DNA of 64,000 bases from Gnetum montanum (Eukaryota; Streptophyta; Gnetopsida; Gnetales; Gnetaceae). The position numbers were made by a program, and so were the translations under genes. Every line of letters starts with the position of its first letter. Positions within the stretch are counted from its first letter, which is position 1. Positions 45,131-58,613 of this stretch are shown here, in pieces. The notes below the pieces were generated by a model, which was not told where the DNA came from, searched no databases, and saw nothing but the letters and a program-made list of their open reading frames with translations. Where the stretch lies: the NCBI GenBank assembly GCA_015680685.1, contig MNCI01004895.1:278099-342098 (forward strand). Reading direction: 5' to 3'.

Positions 45131-46901
45131 TCTTGAATTATTACTTCTATTTCAATACCATTTTGAAAACAACACTAAGAAAATTACCAAATGTTTCAAA
45201 TAACATTTGGAAGAAATCAACCAAATTTGTGACTATAATAATCCACAAATCTAATGTTCTTAGATGTAGAACATTGCAAATATATATATATAATTCATCT
45301 TCAATGTTATTTATACTAGAATAATACTTTGTTAGGAGGGTTTGAATCTTTGATCTTATAGTTTAATAGCCATACACTCTAACCAAATAAGATATCCCAA
45401 CTAAAAATAAAGTTATCCTAAAATGAATAACATGTGCTGAAATGAAAAATAATCATTAAAATGTTTCAAACAAGATGAGTAAGATAGAATTATTGATAAT
45501 TGTGATATTCTATTATGTATTTAAAAAAATAGTTACATAGCTGAAATATCAAAATGTTTACATGTTTTCTATTTTACAAGAATTAAAAATAAAAAATTAT
45601 TTTCTAATCCTCAAAGGTTCATTCTCTATAAAATAAAATTACCTTCTATTCCATGTTCATTTTTAAACTTTTTCTTCACTACTATGGGCTCTCTACATTA
45701 AAATGCAAGAGGAGTTAGAATCCCTCTAGTAAGAAAAGTTATTTTATTTTCCAACCCATGGAGCATATAAGGTTTTAGGCTATATATTTAAGGATATANC
45801 AAATGTAATAAAGCTTCATTTCATTTTTTCATTTTCATATTTAATAANAAGTTGAGGAAAAATTTTAATTAAATATTTAAAAATATTCTAAAATTTAGAA
45901 ATATCAAAAAAGTTTTAAAAATACAAATAATTTATATTTGTAGGTAGAAAGTAAAAGACGTATTCAACTCCCCTAAAAAAAGTGCATTTGTAAGTTGTGC
46001 AAATTAGGAGCCCTTGAAGTTAAGTTGTGTTTTCTTCTTGTGTTGTGACTACTCATTTCAGACATTTTTATAATGTTATAACAAAAAACCTATATGATTA
46101 GTTTTTGATACCACCATTGGTGCTTGGTTAATTTGTAGATTCTATCTTTATTGTTCATATCTTTATTGATCAATAGATCCTATGGATCCTCAAATGTAAT
46201 AAAGCTTCATTTCATTTTTTCATTTTCATATTTAATAATGAAATCTCTAAATAAAAAGTCTTGGTATATTGAAATACCAAAACAAACCCATAAGTTTTGG
46301 TATAACCTCAGTACTAACATTAAATTATTGTAAGCAACATAAAGCAAGTTCCTAATGGCTAAGTCTTGGTAATAGCCTCCCTATTAACATCTTTAGCAAA
46401 TAACATGGCATACATCGTGGAAGGACACATCTTATTTATGTCTCATTGTATACCACTAGAATTAATTACTTATTTTCAAGATCTTACCTAAATCCTCAAT
46501 AGCACATAAACTTAAGAATCAAAATATAAGCTTGAAAATTCATTCTAACCCATATTTCTATAAGGTGGTATCCACTAAGAAATATCTTACTACTTCAAGT
46601 AGATATGAGCATCTCTAAAATTTTATAAAATTATTGCAAAATACTATCTTATAAAATGCTATTTCCATAGAATGTACAGACATAATAAAATGTCAATTTT
46701 ACTTCACAAGTCTCTAAAATTTTTATGGTTAATGTGTCACACAAGATATAGGTACAAAATATTAAACTATATTGAAAGATAAAGTTTTTAACTAAGTTTT
46801 AGTTCATCTTAGTGACATTTAAGATCATTTACATGAATAAGTTGGACTTTGGTACAAAGAATAAGTACTCTTTATTAAATCTATCAATTCAATGAATTTA
46901 G
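45131..46901. other. AT-rich spacer left of element D
   Basis: No gene recognised. It contains an (AT)n run near 45280 and two single Ns (45799, 45848) around a 48-bp string that is repeated exactly at 46191-46238. Confidence 0.5.
45800..45847. repeat. 48-bp N-bounded duplicate of 46191-46238
   Basis: Identical to 46191-46238 over all 48 bases and bounded by single Ns at 45799 and 45848. Probably a misplaced contig. Confidence 0.75.
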
Positions 46902-46906
46902 AATGC

Positions 46907-47754
46907 TAGAGCTTTAATATAACACCCTTCTACCACACCTATGCTATGATGATGTTATGCCTAGAATCATAAAAATAATTAATGTTTCAATGCAAGGTTT
47001 GACTCATTGACATATACCCATTGATGGGGCATCCTATTTTGCCTATAAATGTGTACCTTCCACCACATTTATGGCATTAGATTTCATAGTTGTAGTAAAG
47101 CTCTAGTACTTTTTCCACTTGAAAGTTAAAGTATTTTCTAAGTTCCTACAGTAGAAGTTAAAGAGTGTAGAAATCTTTATTCAAGCATTGTTGTACTTGA
47201 GCACTTCAATGTGTGCGACAATAAAAATGAGATTTTTGATCAAACCTTGTAGTACTTGGACTAGATTAATTATTTTTTAAGCAATTTCCTTTAATTTTTT
47301 AAGTAATTAAGTAATTAAGTAAGATAAATTAAATAGTAAACATAAGTACAAGCACTTCAAGCATATGTGTAATTCTTGGTAATCCAAGTAACACTTAATG
47401 TTAGGTAATTTAGTAGCATTATACATATTTAGGATGTGTATGGGAGGGGGGAATGAATGCTCATGTTAGGATTAGTTAAGTGTTAGCTAGTTATTAGATT
47501 AATTTAGTGATTAATTACCTTATTCATTATTCTTTATTCTTAGGTGACTTAAAACATAAAAAGAAAAAAAATAATAAAAATCAGATGCCTCAGTTGTACT
47601 CACAAGTATAACTAGGAAGACAATGATTGCAATAGTTGATTCACCTACTAGACCGATGTACGTAGAAACCTAAAAGTCCTTGGAATTAAACCAAATTGTG
47701 CATAAACACTTGTGATTTGTGTGGTTGGGTGTAGGATCTACTTGCTGATCATCA
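46907..47754 (+). repeat. Element D 5' LTR
   Basis: 848 bp ending GCTGATCATCA. TATA (GCCTATAAATGTG) at 47042-47050, AATAAAAATGAG near 47220. Aligns with 58614-59471, least well in the first 100 bp. Confidence 0.8.
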
Positions 47755-47775
47755 TTAGCACCATTGCTGAGTACC
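47755..47775 (+). other. Element D primer-binding site
   Basis: TTAGCACCATTGCTGAGTACC directly after the LTR; of the three sites it is closest to a tRNA-Asp-type TGGCGCCGTTGCC. Confidence 0.5.
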
Positions 47776-47890
47776 TTTAGTTGGTGATGTGCACTATTTA
47801 GAACTTTGTGAAAATTAATTAAGGTTATTGGAATGAACCTTAAATTTGCAATAATTTGAATAATAATAATAATAACAACAATTAAAGCAC

Positions 47891-50005
47891 ATGATTATTT
47901 TTTCTTCTCACAAGTGTGATGGATCAAAACCATAAGTGCCCCAAGAATGCAAAGTGGTATTTACTCATCTAGATGAGTTTGTGCCTAATTTCATTTGCAT
48001 TTGGCATCAACATGAATAGCTATAGTGGAAAGACATGGAGGGTAATGTTGTGTTGCCACTTGACCAATCAGTTCTTGGGATGTTGCTCCAAAATCTCAAG
48101 AGGTTGGGCATCTAGGATCTCAATGATGAATATGTTATGTAGGAACATGAATATTAGGACTATCATCCCACTAAAACACAACACAAAAGAGATTGACAAT
48201 AGGAAAAATTCTATGAAGTTGCAAAGGGTAAATATTTTAATAATCCCATGTTCCTATTGAACCAAAAATATGATAAGGATCCCCTCTTTGAGAATTCTTA
48301 GCATGCAGACTCTTCTTCCCTTGATTTTAGTGAAGAGAGCTTGAACTAGAATTTACAATCCACTGTAAACAATCCTAGTTCAGGTAAGAATGGATCCCAT
48401 GATCATGGGGGATCCAAAGGTGAGAGTCATGATAAGGACAAGGAAATGCATCATGATGATGATCGTGGCCATTACCATTGAAGAGGGGGTGGTAGGCACT
48501 ATGGTGCTAGTCCTCCTTCCTATTCATCTTCAACATTCCCTTCTTCATTCTCAAGCTTTGATTGAATTCGTAGAGAGCAAGATCGTGATGGAGGTGACTG
48601 ATAGGAAAGAAATGATCATGATCATAGAGTTTTTCGGCATGATCAAGATCAAAGGTGTTAGCATTCAAAGAAGACCTACCATCTTGAGAGAAGGGATAGT
48701 AGAGGACATCATAGGCACCATGACCGTCACAGAGGCCATGACTATGATGAGCCTTTTCTTGTAACCTGAAACATACTAAACATCATAGAGGTAGTCAGAA
48801 TTCTAACAAGGCATGTGAAAGATAATCCAAAAAATGGTTGGATATGAATAATATCCCCATGTTTGAGGGAGGGATACAATTCAGATCCACAAAACTATCT
48901 ACAAGCCTTTCACAATGCTTGTTCTTTACAAAACATAGAAAATGATTAGAAAAAATTAAGCTATTTCCTAGGACATTAATAAAAGAAGAAAAAAGCTGGT
49001 ATCACTCTGTGAAGCTATAATTAATTCATAGATGGAGTATAATGCTTAAGCTATTTAATGATAAATATCAAATGTACTCTTAACTATCCAACTCTAGAAA
49101 GTAAATCCAAGGTTAACAACAAGGAACACATGAACCCTTAGACATAGCCATGGGTAGGTATTATTCCCTTTTACATAGATGTACTAGCCATGATTATTCA
49201 CAAAGAGAGTAGCTTCACCATATCATAAATGGACTTTGAACAAAAACACAGAGAACTCTTGGGGTCTATGCCCAAGGGAGATTGTCAAAACTCAGAAAGC
49301 ATCAAATCCAAAGGATCATTGAGTAGGTCACAAAAGAAGGAGAGCTCAAATAAAAAGAGAACGTGTGGAGAAATACAATCGAGATACTTCCATAAAAAAA
49401 AAGGAAGTTTGTTTTATTGACAATGAGGAGGAGACACCACTTGACAAAGTGGTGTAGCAAAAAACCTTGCTAATCTAGAAATCTATCTTTGAAATTTTAG
49501 CTTAGGTAGATAAAATGTAAGACTCTTTGGATGAAAATTTTTAAACATCTCTAAAAATTATAGAGGAATCCAAAGAGCAAAGTAGTAATCGTGATCACAA
49601 AAGAAGGAAGGAAGCTGAACATGCTCATCAAAGGGGTGAGGGTAAGGCTGCTAGAGTTGAAGAGGTTGTGGAGCCTAAATCAGATCATGATGGTGGGTGT
49701 GATCTACCAATATGATCATCCTAAGGAATGTTGCCCTATTTTGTCATACTTGCAAGAATATGAGGTGTACACTATAAATCCTAGATTGGAAAGAAGGCAG
49801 GAACCCAAAAGATTGCCTTATCCTCAAGGTAATTCCAAGTAGTTCCACTAGCAACAACAAGTTTATTATCCAAGTAGAGCTCCACCATATCCATATGATT
49901 AGTATCATCAATGTATCATTCCATCATAACTAGCTTTTTACCCAAGTAGTTCCACTAGCGACAACAAGCTTGTTACCCAAGTGGAGCTCCACCACAACCA
50001 CATGT
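47891..50005 (+). pseudogene. Element D gag
   Basis: The start at 47891 corresponds to the C start at 31617 (shared context TCTTCT.ACAAG). A His/Asp/Arg-rich region lies near 48400-48760 (HHDDDRGHYH, HHRHHDRHRGHDYDEP). Gag-domain remnants lie near 48860-49250, and a Lys/Glu-rich part and a Cys/His piece (HPKECCPILSYL) near 49700-49750. The C-terminal Pro/Gln/Tyr-rich part contains a tandem duplication (49828-49885 and 49934-49999). Many stops. Confidence 0.7.
49828..49999 (+). repeat. Tandem duplication of about 107 bp in element D gag
   Basis: 'ccaagtagttccactagc' followed by 'acaacaag' and 'gagctccacca' occurs at about 49828-49885 and again at 49934-49999. Confidence 0.7.
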
Positions 50006-53000
50006 ACAAAGAAGAGTAACATTCATCTTGAGTCAGTAGATCAGTCCATTACTATTCTCTTGGGATTAGTGGAGGATATTTTGACCACTATTTGTGGGTG
50101 GTCCTATCCTACTAATTTCCTAGTGACTTTTCTTAGCAATTACAAGGGGATTTCCCAATCATCATGGACAGGGCTTGGCTAAGAAATATTGATAAACACT
50201 TGGGAATTAGAGATGTTTCCTTAGAAATTTTCAAGGAAAATTATTTTGAAAATATTGAGAAGAAGAGAGTTCCATGCATCATGTATAGTGATATAGGATG
50301 CAACTATGTGAAAAAATTATGATCCATTAAGAGCACATCAATCTTAGCATGTAGACAACATCTATATGAATCTGAAATTCAAAGGTTCTTGTATGTAGTA
50401 GCCACAAAATAGGAGGGCACCCAATGGATAATAGTTGATCCTGAAAGTAGCACACTTTAGATGGAACCAACTGAGAGCTTAACATATTCCTTTGTTGAAG
50501 GCATGGATGAACTAGAGCAAGTTCATCGTTAACTCTCAAATGATAACTTGATGATACTTATTGGGAAGAGTTGGAAATCCCTAAAAATTTTAAACATGAG
50601 CCCCTAGAGTTGAAAAATCTACTTGCTAGCATGGAATATGCATTTCTTAAAAATGAAAAGCCAATGATAATCAATGCTAATCTTGCACCTAAGCAGAAAA
50701 AGATGTTGTTGAATGTGGTCAACAAATGGTCAACAACCTTTTCTTGGTAATATCCTAAACTCACAGGTATTGATCCTAGGATATGCTAGCATTGCATCTA
50801 TACTAATCCTTCCATCAAGCCAAAGAGGTAGTTGTAGCAGCAACTAAATCCCAAATTGAAGTAGATTGTTAAAGAGAAAATTGAACAACTCCTCCAGGCT
50901 ATGTTAATTTATCCAATTGTGAATAGTGAGTGGATTAGCCTACTAGTAATTGTGTCAAAGAAATATGGAAAGTGGAGAGTATGTATTGATTCTAGGTTGT
51001 TAAATATGGTGACCTACAAAGATAATTTTCCCTTACCATTTTTGGACTAGGTGTTGGACACTATTTCTAGGAATTCTTTCTATAACTTTCTAAATGGTTA
51101 TAGTGGCTATAACTAAATTCAGATCGCATAAGAAGATTAGGCAAAAACTACATTCACAAGTTCCAAGGGGACTTTTTCATATTAAAAGATGCCATTTGGT
51201 CTATGCAACATTTCCACAACATTCCAACATTTTGTCCCTAGGATTTTTTAACAGTAGATTAGTAGCAGGGTGGAGGTCTTCATGGATGACTTCTTCACCT
51301 ATGATGCTACATTTGATCAAGCCTTGAACTTCCTTGATCAAGTTCTTAAGAGGTGCATGGAGACCAATCTTAGGCTCAACTGGCAAAAGAGACATCTCAT
51401 GATCTAGGAGGGCATTATGTTGGGGCTTAGAATTTCTCAAGCAAAGATTGAGTTGGACCTTAAAAATATTATGATCATCCAAGGAATAACTAGTCAGCTG
51501 GAAACCATTACAGATGTCTGGTCATTCATTGGACATACTAGCTACTGTTGGTGATTCATAGAGAATTTCTCCAAGATCATTAAACCATTGGTTAAGCTTA
51601 GAAAGAAAGATGCTTTGTTCATATGGGGAATGCAAAAAGGCATTCCAACAACTCAAAGAAAAGCTTATATAAACTCCAATTCTATGAGCACTTGATTGTT
51701 CTTGTTCATTTCACATCATGATGGATGCATTGAACTATGCCTTGGGAGCTAGGTTTACATAGTTACAAAATTAGAAACATCCTTATTAGATCTATTGCAC
51801 AAGTTGAAGCATTGTGGGTGCACAGCTCAACTACACCATAATAGAGAAAGAGCTTATTGTAGTGGTGTATGCCTTGGAGAATTTTAATCATTGTGTGCTT
51901 CAATATAAGGTATTTATGCACATAGATCATAGTGTCATTCGCTTCCTCATGAACAAGTGATGGTGAGCCCCTGTGTCATATGATGGCTGGTGGTTTTATA
52001 GGAGTTCAATCTTACAATGGTTGATTGAAAGGAAACTGAGAATGTGGTCAATGATCACTTGTCTTGGTTATGATGAAACAAAAAAGAGGAGGAAAGCCCA
52101 CTTTCTGATAAATTTCTTAATGAACTCCTCTTTTTTGGTGTAATAAATGAACAAGTGTTCATTGAACCTACATGATACAATGACATCCTCACTTATCTTC
52201 TCACTCAAGCGATGTCACAAAAGTTAGACCATAGGAAGAAATAGTAGTTTCTTCATCAGGCCAAACACTTCATAGAGATTAATGGACATATTTACAAGGT
52301 GTGCACTAATGGCCTAGTTTGTTGTGTGTTCTTGATGCTGAGCAACTGTGCATTCTCCAAGATGCTGAATCACTATGCTCGAAGACACATGACCATTAAG
52401 ATCCTAATGATAGGGAATTATTTGCCAATACTCTTCAGGGATGCTCACCACTTCATATGCTTTTGTAAATGCTGTTAATGAGATGGTGGAATGACTACTT
52501 GAATGAAGGAGCCTTAGTAGTGGATCTAACCATTGGAACCCTTTGACATATGGGGCATAAACTTCATGGGTCCCATCACAACCATGTCAAATGGAAAGGC
52601 ATACATAATGGTCACTATTAACTATTGTACAAAATGGGCAGAAGCAATAGTTGTTATTGATTATACATCTTCCACTTTTGTGTAGTTTGTATAAAAAAAT
52701 GTTGTAAACAGGTTTGGAGGTACCACTTGCATTGATTTCTAATAATGGTACTCATTTTATAATGGCTACCTTTTGCAAGCTCATGAAATGCTTGGAAGTT
52801 GAACATAAATTAACAACACCTTACCACCCCTAAGCCAATGGTCAAGCACATGTTACCAATAGGGATATCACTAAGATCTTAACCAAAACAATTAGCAAAT
52901 ATAAAAGAGACTAGGGCAAAAACTCAATGATGCCCTTTGGACCTATCACTCCACATGGAAACTTCCTATGAACTACTCTCCCTATGATTTGGTGTATAGA

Positions 53001-53480
53001 AAATTACCAATACTTCTAATTCAATCTAAGCTCTATACACTTTCAACAGCCTATGACCTAGATCTTGAACTTAGCTTAGCACAAAATGAATGACTGATTA
53101 ATATCAACCTACTAAAAGAGAATAAATTAGTGTTCCTATCATTGAATTAAGTGCATACGACATTTATTAAAAAACACCATGAAATTAGAATAAGGAAAGT
53201 CAAATTTCAACTTGGAGATAAGGTCCTTTACTAGAATCCCACACATGCCATATAAAAGACTAAGTTCCAAATGTTGTCGGAAGGGCCTTATATCATTTAT
53301 GAAATCTTTCCTTATGGGGCCATGTTAATATACAAACTTGAGAGTCCAAAAAAAAAGCAACTAGTCAACATGCAATAAGCAAAACCTTTCATTAAGCCAA
53401 AGCAAGCTAATACAAGCAATGCCTCCTCAGATGAACAACCATGCTCAATTTTTCAGATCTCCTCATTCCAACTCAGTTGT
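50006..53480 (+). pseudogene. Element D pol: partial protease, reverse transcriptase, RNase H, integrase
   Basis: The protease starts only after its active site (KKSNIHLESVDQSI), because the part encoding Asp-Ser-Gly is deleted relative to C. Reverse transcriptase runs from near 50870 (VKEKIEQLLQAM), with VCIDSRLLN, FYNFLNGYSGYN and an intact FMDD at 51279-51290. RNase H remnants lie near 51710-51960. Integrase shows NNGTHF (near 52741) and NGQAHVTN (52837-52860), with His where the catalytic Glu is expected. The GLISF/GPYII-type C-terminal region lies near 53285. Frequent stops and frameshifts. Confidence 0.8.
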
Positions 53481-55197
53481 AGGGAAGATGGGCATTCATG
53501 CTAATCATTAAAATGGCTTCTCAGTGTTTGTACCTTTTTTTTTACACCTTTCTATTTTACACCTTATTATTTTGCCCAATTTTTGTTTTACAACATCATT
53601 AGTACATTTTAACTTTCTTGAATATTTTACAATTTCTTTTATATTTTAATTTATTTTGGTGTGAAATTTCCTTCTTATTTTCTAATAAATTTCTTTGCTA
53701 CCAATAGGACACAATGATGCTATAACTATTACTAATGGTGGTTTGTACTTAATGTTTTTTAATTGCTAATTTTTGGTTTCTATTTTTGAATTTTAATGAC
53801 TGATGATTAAGACATGGTTTATTTTTCATGGAATAGGAAGTGAGGCCACATTATCCACCCATTCACAAACTCTATGATCTTCCTAGTGTCCGAAATATGA
53901 GATTTCTTTTCATTAATAGAACTTTAATGAACTTGTGACCTTGGTAATTGTGAAACTTTGGAAAGATTCAAAGGTTTGAAAAAGGTGTGACTTCAAGTGG
54001 ATTCAATACTCTCTGTACCTTTCTACTTACTCAAGTGTAATTTTGTTTTTATGGATCTCTTACCATTTTTTGTTGACTAATAAAAAGGAAGCTAAAAGAC
54101 TTGGTATGGTGTGGTTCCCATTGAAAAATCCATAAAAACATAAAATTCAAAAAAAAACATGATGGAAATTCAAAGCACATCCCTTAGACAAAATAACAGG
54201 CTATAAGCACTAGTTATGGAACTAGAAAGACATGTTACCCATGCCTAAAGGTCCCCTCTAACTAAGGCCCTTTCTCACTTGATTTTTTCTCTTCTCAAAT
54301 AAGGAATGATGATTGATCTAAGGGAGCATTCTTGTGTCTTGAGGGGATGGTATGGCCTTAGAGTGGTGATGCAAAGTCATTGAAAGTTATTGGTTTTGAT
54401 TTAGAGTAAGGATGAACTTTATTAAGTCATTTAACCATAAGATCCATAAGGGACTTCATGTGACCATAATTTAGAACTCCTTTCCATCTTCTCTCTCATC
54501 CATCAATGCTTTCCATAACTCACCTTACTACCAATTTCATGTCTTTGTTTGATGTGTTGAAATTCTTAAGTAGATTCTTCTCGATTTTGTCCTTAACTTT
54601 TCATAACCATTAATTAACTATGGGACCCATGGACTCCTTAGTTAAAGTTATGCGAGTGCAAAAAGAGCATGAACCTACTATGGGGAGGATCCACTTACAT
54701 GCCTCTTGGTTGGGTTAGTTAAATTCCTTATCCTTAGGCATTTTCATAGTCAAATATTTTGTGTGCCCCATTGGTTGCATCCAACTATGCATTCCTTGAG
54801 GCATTTTCTCTATGAAAATTTCATTCTTCCATTAAATTCTCCAATTTTATGAATTTCCAAGCCCTCTTCTAGCATTTCATCATGTTCATGCCTTTTCTAG
54901 CTCTCTATAGACTCCAATTTCATGTAAAAACTCGTATTTTTCAAGATATTCATTGTGAAAAATTTTCTAGAACACCTCTGTCAATGGGACTTTATATATG
55001 CATCCCTCCCATTAACGTGACCCTATTGACAAGGTCCTGTTAATGCAAGGAAAAAGATCCTATAAATACATGTGAACACTTAGCAATTTTTCACATGTTC
55101 TCATAAATGAGAGGGGGTTTTTCAATTTTCCAAAGCCTAAAACCTTCCAAGAGCCATATCTTTCTACTTGTTTGTCTAATTCACTTCATTCTTCAAC
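53481..55197 (+). other. Element D region between integrase and post-integrase ORF
   Basis: Non-coding. It contains the conserved block at 54180-54275 shared with B and C, and T-rich stretches near 53535-53640. Confidence 0.6.
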
Positions 55198-58100
55198 ATG
55201 GTAGCTACCAGAGGTAAGCTCTTCATCATGGGGGCCACAAACCTTAAGTTTTTGATGATTTTTTTTTTTTGAAAAAATGTCTAACTCCCATAAAGATTTA
55301 ACTAAGAAATCAACATGAAAACATCAAATCATGAAAGTTAAACCCTTCCATTAAGATTTAGTAACATTCAAAGTTAAAAATCATCAAAATAAGAATAAAA
55401 TAATCAATCTACCATGGTTAAAACTTAGCCTAAGGGTAACTACCTAATGAGAGAAGGTACTAAAATATTATAAGTTACACATGAATGCTAATCCTTGGCT
55501 ATGTTGTGATCATAGATGATGTTGAAATGAAAGCACACATAGGAAGGATCACTATCCCAACCAAGGGACAAATTACTAAGAAAAGAAAGGGGCCAAGAGT
55601 AGGCACATGAGCAAGTAGAAACCCATGCCATGGGACCTCTTCAGGAAGAGCCTGAACTGGCTCTCGAAGTGGAATCTATTTGATAGATTCTCACAGAAAT
55701 GGCCACAATAGAACAGTCTCATCAAGATGTGGCACCATAGCCTAGACTGAACCTTGGGGTTACCTTGACCAAGGCTTGCCTCAAGAAAATCACAAACAAG
55801 GAGGTTTAGAAATTAGTGCTTCAAGAGTTAAAATTTTGACCTTTCTTAAAGTTCGTACCTCTAGAAGTTAAAGCTCACTAGCAAAACTATCCCATGTGGT
55901 CCATAATCACTTCTAGTAGGGAGTGGTACATGTTAGAGACATACCTATTCTAGAATAATCAACAAGCCATTTCAACAATAAAGATCAAGGACATTTCAAT
56001 TTCCTACTTAGTGAAAGCCATTGCAGAGGTGCTTGGATTACTAGAAACTAGGGCCAACCTTGGTAAAATCCCCATGCAAGTATATCCTAACATCATGAAG
56101 AAATGGATGCAGCAATGTTATGGAGTCAAATGTAAGGAGTTTGATGCACTAACCATGGTGGAGTGTGTATACTTTAAGATTTCAACCTTTCAACTCAATC
56201 CCATGGTGAGGCTAAGCAAGATCACACCCTTCTCAACCCGTGAATGTGCCTCTCTAAGTGGTTGATTCCTAGTCAACCTTCCACAATGGATCTATCTTTG
56301 TATAGAGAAGTAGTGTAAAGAAAATGAATGTGGAAGGAAGGCACTCTCCTTTCCATGTCTCATTTAGAAATTATGCAAGAGGGGATGCATAACACACTAT
56401 ATTAATGACACTATCTGATGTGCTCCATTCACTTCCTAGGTGGATATGATGAAGGAAAAACTTCTTGCCAAAGTCATCCAAGAAGAGGAACAAAAATAAC
56501 CACCTCACTACCTACTCACAACACAACACCAAAGTCTTACATTACCCATGAGTGCATGCACGAGATCTAAGAGTATCTCTTGTAAGAGCAGGAGCAACAA
56601 TCAAGAACAAGTGGTGGTGATCCATCTATGTATTACCCAACGATGAGCCACCTTAATGAAGTGGCTTGAACTATTAGATGAAAGGAGGTGGGCCAATTTT
56701 CCTAGCCCAAAGAACACAAATATCTACAAGATCAAATCCTATTTCCTAAGAGGTAATGGTATCTCTTTTGCAATGACAACAATTCCCAAAAATATCTTTG
56801 AATGCTGCTACTTTTTTGGTGCCTCTAGATGAGGGCAAGGGAGTAATTATCTTATTGATGCAGCATCATGGGCAAGAGATAGTGGTATAGGTAATTTCTA
56901 ACAGAATTATTGAAACATTAAATGCACCTAATATTCCTTTACTAGAAATTTTTAAAATCAAATATGCACAAATGTTTGCAAGAATCCTTAGTGGTAGATT
57001 AAGAGTAGCCCAACACAAGGAGTTGCTGGACCAACTAGTGGGAACTGAGCAACCAATTCTGGATATCTTTGACCTTTTGAATATAATCACTATAACCTAA
57101 TTGGAGTTGCTAAAAGCTAGGGGTAAACACATCATATTAAAGGGACAACTTGAAATAGTCCAACCTGAAAACCAACACTTGGCTGTGGAGGTTGCTGAAT
57201 TAAGAGCGTGTCTTGTTGATCCCACATTTTTCAATCCCATACTAACATGTGATGAAGCCTTCAAGTAGCTTGAAAACAAGCTCAAAAAGGTTGAGAACAA
57301 GAAGAAGATAATCATCTTTAACTAGTCTATGTCCAATTCCAAAACATATACCATTCAAAAGGACTTAGTCTAGATGTGCCATGAGAATGTAATTTTGACA
57401 ATATAAAATCATTACTTATGAAATGTTGATGTGAAAAAGCAACAAATGAAAGATTTTATCCATAAATAGTAGGAGTAGCTAGCCAAAGTATATAATAAAT
57501 TGAGGAGAATGGTAGCTAAAAATAGAAATCTCTCCATGGAGGAAGTTTAAGCCCTTCGATAAAAATCCATGATAGAGAGTGCCTCTTAGAAGAATGAGGC
57601 TCTTAAATTTGAGAGAGTCAAGGACCATTACAAAGATCAAGTTGGTCTATAGAAAGAAATCAATGAAAAGCACATTTAGATGATGAAGGTGAAAATCAAT
57701 AAGGCCCTCTAGTAGCTCAAGGAAGGAGGTGATATTTGGTAGCCTATCTTTAATGGGCTTAATGACTACAAAAAAGGAGAGATTTGCATGAAAGACTTCC
57801 AAATCAAGGATGTGATGGAGTACATGGAGCTTACCAATCTCTATTATGAAAATTTGGCAATGCTAACTATTGGTAGGCTATAGTTAGAATTGGAGAAATA
57901 AGTGGCTAGCTCACACTTGCTCTACAAGGTAGAGTTCAAGCATCGCAAAGATACCAAGTAGAATCTTGAGATTGCCAATGCTGAACTTGAGGTTCTCAAA
58001 GTGAAGTTCACTAATCAAAAATCAACTACTAAGAACCTAGCCAAGAAAATCAACAACTACCAAGAGATTCCCAATGCAATCAGAGTGTTCGATATTGAAT

Positions 58101-58383
58101 GTAAATAGTTTGTTACCTAGTTCATGAATGTTAAGGAGTTGTTTCCTACAATGCCTTGTTTGTGGGATATCCCCATTCCAACCCACATTGGCAAAGCCAC
58201 ATGAATTTTCAATGATCCCAAGAGTGAGGAGGAGAAGATCAAGGCACTATTAGATGTCTTTCATATTCCACCAGAAGTTGTAGCTACCACAAGACAACCA
58301 AAATTGCCTTAACCATTACATGTAGCCAAAGTAGGAGAAGATCCTTCAGAGCCTCAAGATCCTCCACCACCTAGGACCATTTG
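55198..58383 (+). pseudogene. Element D post-integrase ORF (plant-transposon domain plus coiled coil)
   Basis: The likely start at 55198 (MVATRG) runs at once into AG|GTAAGC, a good splice donor, so an intron may separate it from the main body, which becomes recognisable near 55600. The middle (55900-56400) encodes EWYMLETYLF, IAEVLGLLETRANLG (open at 56011-56265) and ALSFPCLI then KLCKRGCIT. This pattern recalls the 'putative plant transposon protein' domain found after pol in Athila-type elements; this is from memory. The C-terminal half (57100-58200) is charged coiled coil with KNEALKFERVKDHYKDQVG, matching element B. It ends in a Pro-rich tail (EPQDPPPPRTI) and TGA at 58383. Stops are scattered throughout. 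Function is unknown. Confidence 0.7.
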
Positions 58384-58613
58384 ATCTTCTTCAAAGTCTT
58401 CATTCCATTTGAAGAATTGTATTTGTCAATTTTGTCTTAGTGTTCAATTTTTTATCTTGAACACAAAAATTTTGTAATAATTATAAAACCATACACTTAG
58501 GCACTTAGTTTTTGTTGTGTTGTTTGTGTATTTATTTTGTCAATCAATAATTCCATACCTTTCAAAATTTTGTAAAGAACTTGAGGATAAGTTTTCATTT
58601 AGTCATGGGGATA
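58384..58613 (+). other. Element D 3' untranslated end and polypurine tract
   Basis: Carries 'tttgtaaagaacttgaggat', also present at the same place in C and partly in B, then TGGGGATA before the LTR. Confidence 0.6.
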
